Positions 1 through 8,613 are shown, counted from the stretch's first letter. The stretch: 33,393 nucleotides of DNA from an uncultured beta proteobacterium (GCA_903864505.1 CAIPGC010000135.1:1-33393); one strand, 5' to 3'. A program made the numbers and translations. Notes: generated from the sequence alone by a model not told the origin.

Positions 1-264
1 GAAGATGATGTTGAGCACGATCCAGCCGATGGGCATCAGGCCCGTGAGGCCACCCAGGATGGCCGCCTTGGCGGCCATATCCGCGGGCATGCCGTAGCCG
101 ATGATGGCGATTGCCAGCGCCGCGACCAAACCGGCGCCTGCGGCGATGTGCGCCTTGAGATGCAGAAAACCCAGCCCCACCAGCATGACGGCCACCGGGA
201 TAGCGGCGGCCAGCGTCGATAACGCCATGCTGTGAAAGGGGTCATAAACTTGTTGCCAAACCAT
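1..264 (-). CDS. lctP: L-lactate permease, N-terminal part (cut by window edge)
   Basis: Lactate:proton symporter of the LctP/LldP family in the inner membrane; it would import the substrate for the upstream dehydrogenases. Only the first 88 residues lie in the window and the frame stays open to the edge. The start MVWQQVYDPF and the following hydrophobic, Ala/Gly-rich stretch ending GLMPIGWIVLNIIF are characteristic of this family. At least two membrane segments are visible. The ATG at 264 has a GAGGAG ribosome site six bases upstream. It is the last visible gene of the lactate operon, 43 bases after dld and on the same strand. This small reading frame is easy to miss because a longer-looking alternative frame (36-245) overlaps it; the family resemblance decides. 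Confidence 0.9.
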   Translation of the reverse strand, partial: MVWQQVYDPFHSMALSTLAAAIPVAVMLVGLGFLHLKAHIAAGAGLVAALAIAIIGYGMPADMAAKAAILGGLTGLMPIGWIVLNIIF

Positions 265-307
265 TTGAAACTCCTCTAAAAGTTGATAAGAAAATCCCTG
301 AACCAGA

Positions 308-3088
308 TCAGCATTGCATAGGCACTTCCTCGCGGCTGCACTCCTCGAGGAGGTAGGCAATGGAGCGATAGGGGCGACCGGTTTCAGCGGTCAGTCCTAT
401 TTCGCATGTTCTGTTGGTGGAGACGCCCTCGCAGCAGGTGGCGGGCAAGGCATCGTGCACTTTGCGCAGCGCGTGCACATTGAGCTCGGGCACCACAAAA
501 CCGCGGTCGCCACCAAAGCCGCAGCAGGTCACGCCGGCGGGCTCCACGATGTCGTCGACGCAGGCCTGGAGCAGGCCGCGAAGTTTTGCGTCCGATGCGG
601 TGCGGCGCACGCTGCAATTGATATGTAGTGCAATCGGGCCGGGCTTTTTTGTCACCCGCAGGCGAGGCAGCAAGGCATCGTGCGCGAACTCGTGAAAGTC
701 CAGCAATTGCAGGCGACCGGCTAGGATTTTTTGCATGCGTACTGAGCAAGTACTGGCATCCATGATGACCGGGTAGTAGCCGCCTTGACCGTTGTTTGCC
801 GCTTTCAAAAGTGCATGCGTGACGGCATCCGCCATGGCATCAGCCTCCTGCGCCATGCCCTTGCTGGCCATCATCTGGCCGCAGCACAGTTTGTCAAACC
901 CTTCAGGAAGCCGCGGGGCATAGCCCGCACGCACCAGCAATTCCATGATGACTTCCGGCAGCGTGGCCTCGGAGGCCGTGTTGGCGCCAAAGATGCGGCC
1001 ACCGCAGGCCGGGAAGTAGACCACCGGGTCGCCCGCGCCCTCGTACTGCACTGGCGCTTTGCCGGCCTGTGGCATACCGCGTTTCCAGGTGCCCGACGAC
1101 AGCCGTGCAACCAGGCCATCGCCCAACACTGCTGAGGCTGCATGTCCCAGGCTCAAACCAACGCGCGACATCGTCGTGACCTTGCCGAAGTTGCCTGCCG
1201 TCCACTGGGCAACTTTTTGTGAGGTGCTGCCCATGCCGCGTCCCCGCAGCAAACGTGTTAGCTCACCGGTGTCAATGCCGACCGGGCATGCCGTAGAACA
1301 CAGGCCGCAGCCGGCGCAGGTATCCAGCCCGAAGTAGGCAAAGTCGGCCTCGACGTCGCCGCCGCTCTCGCCGGCAGTGGCACGACGGGACAGTTCACGC
1401 CAGCTGACGATGCGTTGGCGCGGCGACAGCGTCAGGCGATGCGAGGGGCACAAGGGCTCGCAAAAGCCGCACTCGATGCAGCGGTCAACGATGGCCTCAG
1501 CGGCCGGCATCGGCTTGAGGTTCTTCAAGTGCGCCATTGGGTCGTCGTTCAGGAGGACGCCCGGGTTGAGCAGGTTCTGTGGATCAAACAGTCGCTTGAT
1601 TGCGCGCATCAAGTCGGTAGCCTGCTTGCCCCATTCCTTCTCGACAAAGGGGGCCATGTTGCGTCCGGTGCCGTGCTCGGCCTTGAGCGAGCCGTCGTAC
1701 TTATCGACCACAAGGTCGCACACCTCGTCCATGAATTTCGCATAGCGGTCGATCTCGGCCTGCTCTGAGAAATCCTGGGTAAAGACAAAATGCAAATTGC
1801 CTTCCAGCGCGTGACCAAAGATGATGCCCTCGGTGTAGCCATGCTTCTTCAACAACGCCTGCAAATCGAGGGTGGCTGCGGCCAGGGATTCGACCGGAAA
1901 CGCCACGTCTTCGATGATGACCGTGGTCCCGGCGCGGCGCATCGCGCCGACAGAGGGAAAGGTGCCCTTGCGTACTTTCCAGTACATCTCGCAGGTAGTG
2001 GGGTCAGTCGAAAAAACGGCGGGTTCCACGGTTGCTATATCTTTAATAGCTTCCTGCGCAGCTTTCATGCGCATTTGCAGTGCGATGGATGTTTCGGCAC
2101 GGACCTCGATCAGCAATGCGGCGACATCGTCGCCCAGACTGCGGATCGTTGGCGGCAGACCCGGCTTGTCCTGCACCGAGCGCAGGGCGGGGCGGTCCAG
2201 CAATTCCACGGCGGAGACCGGCTCCTTCTTGAGACGAATCACCGCCTGGCAGGCGCTCTCGATGGTTGGGAAAAACACCAGCGCGCTGGCTTTAAAGGGG
2301 TCCTCGGCGACGGTGTTGAAGGTGATGCGCGCAATAAATCCCAGCGTTCCTTCGGAGCCAATCATCAGGTGCGAGAGGATGGCAATCGGATCCTCAAAAT
2401 CGATCAGCGCATTGAGGCTGTAGCCGGTGGTGTTCTTGATCTTGTATTTGTGACGGATGCGTGCCGCCAGTGCTTGATTGGCACGGGTAGCAGCGCCCAG
2501 CTGTTCGAGCGAGTGAACCAGTTCTGCATGGCTGCGGCGAAAGTGCGCCACGCTGTCAGCGTCTTCAGTGTCGAGCAGGGTGCCGTCGGCCAGCACCACG
2601 CGCATGCCGGCCATCGTGCGGTAGCTGTTTTGGGCCGTGCCGCAGCACATGCCGGAAGCGTTGTTGGCCGCAATGCCGCCGATCTTGCAGGCGTTGATGG
2701 AGGCTGGGTCCGGACCAATCTTGCGCCCGCTCGGGGCCAGTCGGTAGTTGACCTCGCCGCCGATGATGCCCGGTCCCACGCGCACCGTTGCCGCATCAGG
2801 GCTGATTTCGCAGGTGGCAAAGCCTTCACCTATGAGGGCCAGCACACTGTCGGTGACGGCCTGGCCCGAGAGGCTGGTGCCGGCGGCGCGAAAGGTCACC
2901 GCCCGACCCTGAACGCGTGCGGTCTGAAGCAGCGCCTGCATTTCTTCCTCGGACTCGATTACCGCCACCACTTCTGGCGTCAGGCGATAGAAGCTGGCAT
3001 CCGTGCCATAGGCCAGGCGTCGCAGGTTGTCGGTGATAACCTGCTTCGCCGGAAGTATGTCAGACAGGGCGGCAATCAGGGTACTCAT
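308..3088 (-). CDS. dld: FAD/Fe-S D-lactate dehydrogenase (Dld-II type)
   Basis: Respiratory oxidation of D-lactate to pyruvate with electrons passed to the membrane quinone pool. The 926-residue protein has an N-terminal FAD-binding (GlcD/PCMH-type) domain around residues 30-200, an FAD-oxidase C-terminal domain to about 515, two [4Fe-4S] motifs (CIECGFCEPLCP near 534 and CAGCGLCSTACP near 590) and a C-terminal pair of cysteine-rich CCG domains (LCCGQ near 732, TCCGFGG near 854). This layout matches the Shewanella Dld-II protein, known from a cluster with lldEFG and a lactate permease, which is the neighbourhood here. The start ATG overlaps the lutB stop as ATGA. A glycolate or 2-hydroxyglutarate dehydrogenase is the main alternative, but the context argues for lactate. 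Confidence 0.88.
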   Translation of the reverse strand: MSTLIAALSDILPAKQVITDNLRRLAYGTDASFYRLTPEVVAVIESEEEMQALLQTARVQGRAVTFRAAGTSLSGQAVTDSVLALIGEGFATCEISPDAATVRVGPGIIGGEVNYRLAPSGRKIGPDPASINACKIGGIAANNASGMCCGTAQNSYRTMAGMRVVLADGTLLDTEDADSVAHFRRSHAELVHSLEQLGAATRANQALAARIRHKYKIKNTTGYSLNALIDFEDPIAILSHLMIGSEGTLGFIARITFNTVAEDPFKASALVFFPTIESACQAVIRLKKEPVSAVELLDRPALRSVQDKPGLPPTIRSLGDDVAALLIEVRAETSIALQMRMKAAQEAIKDIATVEPAVFSTDPTTCEMYWKVRKGTFPSVGAMRRAGTTVIIEDVAFPVESLAAATLDLQALLKKHGYTEGIIFGHALEGNLHFVFTQDFSEQAEIDRYAKFMDEVCDLVVDKYDGSLKAEHGTGRNMAPFVEKEWGKQATDLMRAIKRLFDPQNLLNPGVLLNDDPMAHLKNLKPMPAAEAIVDRCIECGFCEPLCPSHRLTLSPRQRIVSWRELSRRATAGESGGDVEADFAYFGLDTCAGCGLCSTACPVGIDTGELTRLLRGRGMGSTSQKVAQWTAGNFGKVTTMSRVGLSLGHAASAVLGDGLVARLSSGTWKRGMPQAGKAPVQYEGAGDPVVYFPACGGRIFGANTASEATLPEVIMELLVRAGYAPRLPEGFDKLCCGQMMASKGMAQEADAMADAVTHALLKAANNGQGGYYPVIMDASTCSVRMQKILAGRLQLLDFHEFAHDALLPRLRVTKKPGPIALHINCSVRRTASDAKLRGLLQACVDDIVEPAGVTCCGFGGDRGFVVPELNVHALRKVHDALPATCCEGVSTNRTCEIGLTAETGRPYRSIAYLLEECSREEVPMQC

Positions 3089-4518
3089 GATTTTCTGTCC
3101 TTCAACAAGTCACGCAGACGTCGGGGCGCCGGAATCAGGGGGGTGCGGCTGCGCGTCCATGCGCCCTGTTCGGTGGGCGACATGGCGCGTCCCCTGCTCA
3201 TGAACCAGGAAGCTAGCTTGTATAAGCCCAGTCGGCTGTATACCTGCGACCAAACATTCCAGACTGCCGTGCCCGAAACAGTACGCGCTGCGCCGCTGCC
3301 ACGCAGGGTGGCCTCTTCACTTTGCGGTTGCGCCATCGCCTCAGTGCGCAGGCGCACCAGGATGTCGGGAATTGGAATCTTCACCGGACACACCTCGGCA
3401 CAGGCACCGCACAGGGTGGACGCAAAGGCCAGAGGGTAGGTGCTCTCCAGTCCGAGCATGTGCGGCGAAATGATGGCTCCGATGGGTCCCGGGTAGGTTG
3501 TGCCGTAAGCGTGACCGCCGATGCGAGCGTAGACCGGGCAGTGGTTCATGCAGGCTCCGCAGCGGATGCACTGCAAGGTCGCGCGCAACTGCTCGTCGGC
3601 ATAGGCTTGCGTGCGGCCGTTGTCGAGCAGGATCAGGTGCACTTCATCGGGGCCGTCGAGTTCATCCGGCTTGCGCGGCCCACTGATGAGGTTGAAGTAG
3701 GTCGTGACTGCCTGTCCAGTGGCTGAGCGCGATAGCAGGCTGTAAAGCGGCGGTACGTGCTCGAGCTTTTCCACAATTTTTTCGATGCCGGTGATGGCGA
3801 TGTGCACTTTGGGTACGGTGGTGCACATGCGGCCGTTGCCTTCGTTTTCCACAAGACACAAGGTGCCGGTTTCGGCGACCGCGAAGTTGACACCGGAGAG
3901 GCCGATATCGGCGTCGGCGAACTTGCGTCGCAGCACGCGCCTACCGATCTGAATCAGGGCGTCCACATCTTCGGTGTAGGACACGCCCGGCACTTCCTCG
4001 GCGAAGAGTTTGGCAATCTCCTGCTTGGTCTTGTGGATGGCCGGCATGATGATGTGCGAGGGTTTCTCGCCAGCGAGCTGCACGATGTACTCGCCCATGT
4101 CTGATTCGAAGGCTTCGATGCCTGCGGCTTCCATGGCGTGGTTGAACTCGATCTCTTCGCTCACCATCGACTTTCCCTTGATGATGCGGCGGGCGTTCAC
4201 GCGTTGAGCAATACCGAGCGCGATAGCATTGGCTTCGGCGGGCGTTTGCGCCCAGTGCACTTGTACACCGTTGGCCATGAGCTTGTGCTCGAGTTGCTCG
4301 AGCAGGCGCGGCAGGTGTGCGAGGCTGTAGCGGCGAATGGCAGCACCTAGTTCACGCAGGCCTTCGCGCTCTTCCTGGTCGGGAAACTGGCCTTTTCGCT
4401 TGGCCTGCAAAAAGTCCATCGCACCGCGAAAGTTCTTGCGTTGGCCCGGGTTGTTGAGTACCTTGCGGCTGCGCTCCTTGAAGTCGTCCATCGGATGAAT
4501 CGGGATGATCTGGCTCAT
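3085..4518 (-). CDS. lutB: L-lactate oxidation iron-sulfur protein LutB/LldF
   Basis: Electron-transfer and LUD-domain subunit of the LutABC (LldEFG) L-lactate dehydrogenase complex. The 477-residue protein starts MSQIIPIHPMDDFKER. It contains the LUD/DUF162 fold in the first 300 residues, then the ferredoxin-like cysteine motif CIRCGACMNHCP at about 315 and a second CGACAEVCP at about 367, followed by a C-terminal tail typical of LutB. The ATG at 4518 overlaps the lutC stop (ATGA), and its own stop overlaps the dld start. A longer in-frame extension exists upstream (to 4773), but it lies inside lutC and is rejected. Expected control is by the divergent LldR-type regulator. Confidence 0.93.
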   Translation of the reverse strand: MSQIIPIHPMDDFKERSRKVLNNPGQRKNFRGAMDFLQAKRKGQFPDQEEREGLRELGAAIRRYSLAHLPRLLEQLEHKLMANGVQVHWAQTPAEANAIALGIAQRVNARRIIKGKSMVSEEIEFNHAMEAAGIEAFESDMGEYIVQLAGEKPSHIIMPAIHKTKQEIAKLFAEEVPGVSYTEDVDALIQIGRRVLRRKFADADIGLSGVNFAVAETGTLCLVENEGNGRMCTTVPKVHIAITGIEKIVEKLEHVPPLYSLLSRSATGQAVTTYFNLISGPRKPDELDGPDEVHLILLDNGRTQAYADEQLRATLQCIRCGACMNHCPVYARIGGHAYGTTYPGPIGAIISPHMLGLESTYPLAFASTLCGACAEVCPVKIPIPDILVRLRTEAMAQPQSEEATLRGSGAARTVSGTAVWNVWSQVYSRLGLYKLASWFMSRGRAMSPTEQGAWTRSRTPLIPAPRRLRDLLKDRKS

Positions 4519-5201
4519 GGTGCGGCTCCTTGCGCATGGCGCAGCAGGACGATCAATTCCTTGGGGCCATGCGCGCCATAGGCCAGCGTTTGCTGGATAT
4601 CGGCAGTCTTGGACGGGCCGCCAATCAGAAGTGCGTTGGTAGGCAGTCCGTCTTTCCAGCCTTCGCTCGTGATGGCGCTGTGCAGGTCGGAGTGGACGGT
4701 GGCCGCATCGAGCAGCACAAAGTGAATGTGCGGCACCAGCGACATCAGGCGCGGCTCCGACGGAGTTGGCCACAGGATGACACTTCCGATTTCGGCCACG
4801 GCACTGCGCGCCGAAGTCAGCGACGCGTCGATGGTGTCAAACAAGGCGTCGCGCCAGGCTTTGATGGGTTGCTCGTAGCGAACAAGTGTCAGATCTGCCA
4901 AGGGGCGCGCTTCCAGCGTGGCACCGTGCGCCGTGTGGGTTCCGATCAAGAGGTTGCGCACGCCCTTTGCCGCAGCGACCTGCTGCAATACGTCGGGCCA
5001 GTTCTGCTGCGTCACGTCATGAAACTCGGTTTTGACCGCCTCCATGGCCGTGCGCAGGCGGCTGATGCGCTGGGGCAGGTCTTCGTTTCGACGATGCGCG
5101 TGAAACCAGGCCTTGACATCGGGTAGAGCCGGCTTGTCCGCGATGGTGGTCGAGCGCAGGCGACCCAGAATGTGTTCGCGGGCATTCGCGGTGGCGTTCA
5201 T
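4515..5201 (-). CDS. lutC: L-lactate utilization protein LutC/LldG (LUD domain)
   Basis: Third component of the LutABC complex for oxidation of L-lactate to pyruvate. The 228-residue protein has the LUD/DUF162 signature: an AEIGSVILWPT segment, a central SLVPHIHFVLL strand and the C-terminal GGPSKTADIQQTL motif. No cysteine cluster is present, as expected for LutC. The ATG at 5201 sits in an ATGA overlap with the lutA stop. The frame is open upstream to 5450, but that extension lies entirely inside lutA. The stop again overlaps the lutB start. Confidence 0.93.
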   Translation of the reverse strand: MNATANAREHILGRLRSTTIADKPALPDVKAWFHAHRRNEDLPQRISRLRTAMEAVKTEFHDVTQQNWPDVLQQVAAAKGVRNLLIGTHTAHGATLEARPLADLTLVRYEQPIKAWRDALFDTIDASLTSARSAVAEIGSVILWPTPSEPRLMSLVPHIHFVLLDAATVHSDLHSAITSEGWKDGLPTNALLIGGPSKTADIQQTLAYGAHGPKELIVLLRHAQGAAP

Positions 5202-6004
5202 GCCGCTTCCCCTTCGGCGGTACGGCGCCATAGAAAACTGGCGATGTGCTCGCCCGGCAGCGTCGGTTGGGCGAGCCCGGCAATTTCGTCCTGCTTCGCA
5301 GCACGTCCGGTAATGTTGAGCAGGCAGCCACAGTCGGCACTGACGACCCGACCGGCCCCGGTGTCGCGGATGGCAGCCACCTTGTCGGTGACGATCGCCT
5401 CTGAAATGTCGGGGTAGCGCATGGAGAACGTTCCACCAAACCCGCAGCATTCCTCGATACGCGCTTGTTCCACGACTTTCACTCGTTCCAGACTGTCGAG
5501 CAGGGCAGCGCTGGTTTCGTGGGATCCCATTTCACGGCGCGCATGGCAGGAAGTGTGCAGCGCGACGGTGCAGGGTTCGCCCCGGTCGGGCTGATTGAAG
5601 TGGACCACGTGGACCAGGAACTCGGTGAGTTCATAGACGCGCTCGGACAGGGCAACCGCCTTGGCGTGCAGTACCGGGTCGTCGGCAAAAAGGTGTGGAT
5701 AGTGCAGCCGGATCATTCCTCCGCACGAGCCCGAAGGAATGACCACCGGCCACGGCTCGTTGAACAGATTTAACTGCTGCAGGGCCACGGCACGGGCTTC
5801 ATCGGGGTAGCCGCTGCTGTGCGCGGGTTGGCCGCAGCAGGTTTGTTGTTCCAGGTAGTGGACCTTGATGCCTTCGCGTTCGAGCAAGCGCACCGTGTCC
5901 AATCCTGCCTGCGGCGTGAACTGGTCAATCAGGCAGGTGGCAAACAAATACACGTTTGCCGGTTTAGCCGGGTACGGGCGCTGATCTGGCAAACCTGTCT
6001 TCAT
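5198..6004 (-). CDS. lutA: L-lactate oxidation protein LutA/LldE (CCG domains)
   Basis: First gene of the lactate operon, a 268-residue cysteine-rich protein of the heterodisulfide-reductase-like family. Two CCG domains are visible: QQTCCGQPAHSSG in the first half and EECCGFGGTFSMRYP in the second, with partner cysteines in ATCLIDQ and TSCHARREMGSHE. These bind an Fe-S cluster in family members and contribute to L-lactate oxidation. Two ATG codons are possible; the second (6004) is chosen because GAGGAG lies seven to eight bases upstream of it, while it is only two bases from the first (6010). A two-operator intergenic region separates it from lldR. Confidence 0.93.
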   Translation of the reverse strand: MKTGLPDQRPYPAKPANVYLFATCLIDQFTPQAGLDTVRLLEREGIKVHYLEQQTCCGQPAHSSGYPDEARAVALQQLNLFNEPWPVVIPSGSCGGMIRLHYPHLFADDPVLHAKAVALSERVYELTEFLVHVVHFNQPDRGEPCTVALHTSCHARREMGSHETSAALLDSLERVKVVEQARIEECCGFGGTFSMRYPDISEAIVTDKVAAIRDTGAGRVVSADCGCLLNITGRAAKQDEIAGLAQPTLPGEHIASFLWRRTAEGEAA

Positions 6005-6039
6005 CACCATTCTCCTCGTTGTATTTATAAGTGGTAAAG

Positions 6040-6050
6040 TGGTATTACCA
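6040..6050. promoter_or_regulatory. LldR-type operator, lutA-proximal
   Basis: The 11-mer TGGTATTACCA is a perfect TGGTnnnACCA palindrome, the core recognised by FadR-subfamily regulators such as LldR and PdhR; the right flank ATT extends it. It lies 36 bases upstream of the lutA start and would fall just downstream of the tentative lutA promoter, a repressing position. Confidence 0.75.
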
Positions 6051-6088
6051 ATTAGATCGACGGATTAAATGGTCTATTCGAAGTATTG

Positions 6089-6116
6089 TGTATAGGGAAA
6101 ACCCTAGTTTCAACAA
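6089..6116 (-). promoter_or_regulatory. Tentative lutA operon promoter
   Basis: Read on the minus strand, TTGTTG (6111-6116) and TATACA (6089-6094) are separated by 16 bases, an acceptable sigma-70 pair. Transcription would start near 6082 and run into the 6040-6050 operator. No experimental support; an assignment by eye. Confidence 0.35.
6093..6106. repeat. Central inverted repeat between the two operators
   Basis: TAGGG and CCCTA face each other across AAAA. The centre (6099.5) coincides with the midpoint (6099) of the two TGGTnnnACCA operators. It overlaps the tentative promoter. It could bind another regulator or be a coincidence. Confidence 0.4.
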
Positions 6117-6147
6117 ATAATGCCCGGAAATCTGCACGGGATTAAAA

Positions 6148-6158
6148 TGGTCATACCA
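6148..6158. promoter_or_regulatory. LldR-type operator, lldR-proximal
   Basis: TGGTCATACCA is a second perfect TGGTnnnACCA palindrome, followed by ATT as in the first site. It ends 13 bases before the lldR ATG, so occupancy would also block lldR itself (autoregulation). Centre-to-centre distance to the other site is 108 bases. Confidence 0.75.
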
Positions 6159-6171
6159 ATTATTTCATCCT

Positions 6172-6933
6172 ATGAACCAAAGTCGTCCTGCCGTAACCCG
6201 CATCGCTGACGCGGTGGCCAAAGACCTGGAACTGCGCATCCTGGAAGGTTCCCTCAAGCCAGGGGACCGTTTGCCGGCTGAGCGCAATCTGGCGGTTGAA
6301 CTCAACGTCTCGCGGCCTACCCTGCGCGAAGCGATTCAAAAACTGGTTTCGAAGGGCTTGCTGTCGACCAGGCATGGTGGCGGAACCGTCGTGACGGATC
6401 GGCTGGAAGCCACTTTTTCCGATCCCTGGCAGCAGATGCTCCAAGGACACCCACTGTTGCAAAGTGACATGCTGGAGTTTCGCCACATGCTCGAAGGAGA
6501 GGCGGCACTGCTTGCGGCCGAGCGGGCCACCGATGTGGATATTGAACGCATTGGGGCTGCGTTTGCGGCGTTGGAGGCGGCCTACGACAGCGATGACATG
6601 CAGGCTTGCATCGATACCGACGTCGCATTCCATCAGGCGGTTGCGGAGGCCTCCCACAACACGATGATTGGTCACCTGTCGGCCAGTTTGATGCGCGTCG
6701 TGCATGGCCACGTTTCCGACAACTTGATCCATTTGCACGCGTCGCCGAAAGACTGGGCACACATTCGGGCCCAGCACCGTGCCATTTGGGAAGCGGTGCG
6801 CAGCCATGAGTCACAGGTATCCAAGCGGGTAGCGCGTGAGCACATCACCTTTGTGCGCCAAACCATGGCCGAAGCAGCCACGCTGGAGGGGCGTCGTCAC
6901 ACCGCTAGGCGACGGCTGGGAGAGCCTGTGTGA
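6172..6933 (+). CDS. lldR: GntR-family (FadR subfamily) lactate regulator LldR
   Basis: DNA-binding regulator of the divergent lactate operon. The 253-residue protein has an N-terminal winged helix-turn-helix (about residues 10-75, with LKPGDRLPAERNLA and VSRPTLREAIQKL, typical of GntR proteins) and a C-terminal all-helical FCD ligand domain with conserved His residues (DVAFHQAVAEASHN, then HRAIWEAV). Length is close to E. coli LldR. It lies divergent to lutA with two matching operator palindromes between them, so lactate-responsive control is the straightforward inference. PdhR-like or glycolate-responsive relatives are alternatives. It ends six bases from the convergent comF stop, with no visible terminator. 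Confidence 0.85.
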   Translation: MNQSRPAVTRIADAVAKDLELRILEGSLKPGDRLPAERNLAVELNVSRPTLREAIQKLVSKGLLSTRHGGGTVVTDRLEATFSDPWQQMLQGHPLLQSDMLEFRHMLEGEAALLAAERATDVDIERIGAAFAALEAAYDSDDMQACIDTDVAFHQAVAEASHNTMIGHLSASLMRVVHGHVSDNLIHLHASPKDWAHIRAQHRAIWEAVRSHESQVSKRVAREHITFVRQTMAEAATLEGRRHTARRRLGEPV

Positions 6934-6939
6934 TCGTGT

Positions 6940-7635
6940 TTACGCCGTGCGTGCCAGTACCAGCGCGGTAATGTGCGCAACACCTGCATGGCGTAGTACA
7001 TTGGCTGCGGCGTGCAGGGATGCGCCGGTGGTCATCACATCGTCGACCAGCACCACACGTTTGCCGTGGAGCTGAATTGCCAACAGGGGGTCTACCGCAA
7101 AGGCATTGCGCACGCGCTCCAGGCGTTCTTTGCGCGACAGCGAGCTTTGCGGGGGCGTGTGGACAATGCGCAGCAGCGCATTGGCAACGACTTTGGAGGA
7201 GTCCAGTGCCTGGGCCAGCACCAGGGCCTGGTTGTAGCCACGCTCCTGCATGCGCTCCTTTGACAGGGGAAGAGGCATTAGAAGATCGGCCGCTTCCAGT
7301 GCAGGTTCCACCCAGGGCGCTGCGCGCAGCAGGCGTGCAAAGTGGTTGGCCCAACCCGGGTGCTGGTGAAACTTGAAGTCCACCACCAGTGTGGACCATG
7401 GGTAGGCGTAGGGCAGGGCCGCCAGGCAGGCGTCAAGCGGCGGCGGACGAATCACGCAGGCGCCACACACGGTCACACCGGTCGGCACCGGCAGGGCGCA
7501 GCTGCGGCAGCGCGGTATGGGCTGTGCGAACTGCCCGATGCAGACTTCACAGACGGGCTCGGTGGGCCAGTCGTGGCACACTGCGCACTGGCTGGGCAGG
7601 CGCCCCATAAGTCCTTGCAGAAGGCGACGGAACAT
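6940..7635 (-). CDS. comF: ComF family phosphoribosyltransferase-like protein
   Basis: ComF-type protein, related to DNA-uptake ComF/GntX; its exact activity is unsettled in the family. The 231-residue protein begins with a cysteine-rich zinc-ribbon-like region (C17xxC20, C29xxC32, then CRSC and CGAC pairs), followed by a phosphoribosyltransferase domain with the PRPP-binding motif VVLVDDVMTTGAS at about 192-204. The start MFRRLLQGLMGRLP at 7635 is preferred; the open frame continues upstream to 7770, but that would overlap the divergent methyltransferase. Only 35 bases separate the two starts, so the promoters must overlap each other's 5' ends. Confidence 0.88.
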   Translation of the reverse strand: MFRRLLQGLMGRLPSQCAVCHDWPTEPVCEVCIGQFAQPIPRCRSCALPVPTGVTVCGACVIRPPPLDACLAALPYAYPWSTLVVDFKFHQHPGWANHFARLLRAAPWVEPALEAADLLMPLPLSKERMQERGYNQALVLAQALDSSKVVANALLRIVHTPPQSSLSRKERLERVRNAFAVDPLLAIQLHGKRVVLVDDVMTTGASLHAAANVLRHAGVAHITALVLARTA

Positions 7636-7670
7636 GCAGCCAATATACTCGCCACTCCCGTCTCTTTTCC

Positions 7671-8582
7671 ATGTCGAGTCAACTTCCACCCACCATCGAA
7701 CCCCAAGCGGCAGCCCGGTGGGCGCAGCAACTGCCAATGGAGTCTGCCTGGTTGCACGAAGAAGTCGCACGCAGGATGGATGAGCGCTTGGGCTGGATCG
7801 TGCGCCAACCCGACAACTGGGTGCATTGGGACCCCCTGCGTGGGGGCCTTCAGGCTCAGAGCTTGCTGACGCGACGCTACCCCCAGGCTACCTGCTACGT
7901 GCACCAAACCACCGAGGCGCAGATGGGGGCGGTGCGCAAGCACTGGGAAAAGGCATGGTGGAGGCCTGCGCGCTGGACTGGGCCAACGGTTCGCTTTGAA
8001 CCGCCGAAACAGCCGGTTCAGATGTTGTGGGCGAATATGGCGATTCACATGGCGCAAGACCCCATGGAACTGATCAGGAAGTGGCATCAGGCGATCGCGG
8101 TGGATGGTTTCCTGATGTTTTCCTGCTTGGGCCCGGACACCCTGCGTGAGTTGCGACAGTTGTATTCGCGTCTGGGCTGGCCTGCGCCGGCACATGAGTT
8201 TACGGACATGCATGATTGGGGCGACATGCTGGTGCGGGCCGGGTTTGCCGAGCCGGTGATGGACATGGAGCGTATCACCCTCACGTTTTCATCGCCGGCG
8301 AAGTTGCTGGACGAACTGCGGGGGCTGGGCCGCAATTTGCACCGAGACCGCTTTGGTGGTCTGCGCGGCCGACAGTGGCTAGCGCGCTTGCACAGCGCAA
8401 TTGGACGCGAACTTGTCAGTTCCGAGGAGCCACAGCGCCTCCAATTGACTTTCGAGGTCGTATACGGACATGCCTTCAAGCCGGCCCCCTCCCTCAGTGT
8501 TGCTGGAGAAAGCAGTATTTCCCTGCAGCAGATGCGCGAGACTCTGTCCGCAGGTAAAGCGCGTGGCGGCGTACCCCGATAG
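7671..8582 (+). CDS. BioC-like SAM-dependent methyltransferase, degenerate motif I
   Basis: A 303-residue protein whose second half matches the BioC (malonyl-ACP O-methyltransferase) family: MLWANMAIHMAQDP resembles the post-II LFSNLALQW region, then GFLMFSCLGPDTLRELR and HEFTDMHDWGDMLVRAGF are BioC hallmarks. The expected glycine-rich SAM motif I (VLDLGCGTG-like) is not recognisable; the equivalent place reads WVHWDPLRGGLQAQ. The protein may therefore be a divergent or inactive paralogue and should not be assumed to be the biotin enzyme. No other bio gene is in the window. Start ATG at 7671; no strong ribosome site. Confidence 0.7.
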   Translation: MSSQLPPTIEPQAAARWAQQLPMESAWLHEEVARRMDERLGWIVRQPDNWVHWDPLRGGLQAQSLLTRRYPQATCYVHQTTEAQMGAVRKHWEKAWWRPARWTGPTVRFEPPKQPVQMLWANMAIHMAQDPMELIRKWHQAIAVDGFLMFSCLGPDTLRELRQLYSRLGWPAPAHEFTDMHDWGDMLVRAGFAEPVMDMERITLTFSSPAKLLDELRGLGRNLHRDRFGGLRGRQWLARLHSAIGRELVSSEEPQRLQLTFEVVYGHAFKPAPSLSVAGESSISLQQMRETLSAGKARGGVPR

Positions 8583-8613
8583 AATCGTCGTCTTTTTGCG
8601 CAGGGATCAGGTC

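Noticed and set aside
36-245. A 69-codon minus-strand open frame
   Set aside because: Wrong frame of the lactate permease start; the lctP frame (1-264) has a ribosome site and clear family resemblance.
1790-3439. A 549-codon plus-strand open frame
   Set aside because: Antisense to dld and lutB, both of which are strongly supported by motifs and overlaps.
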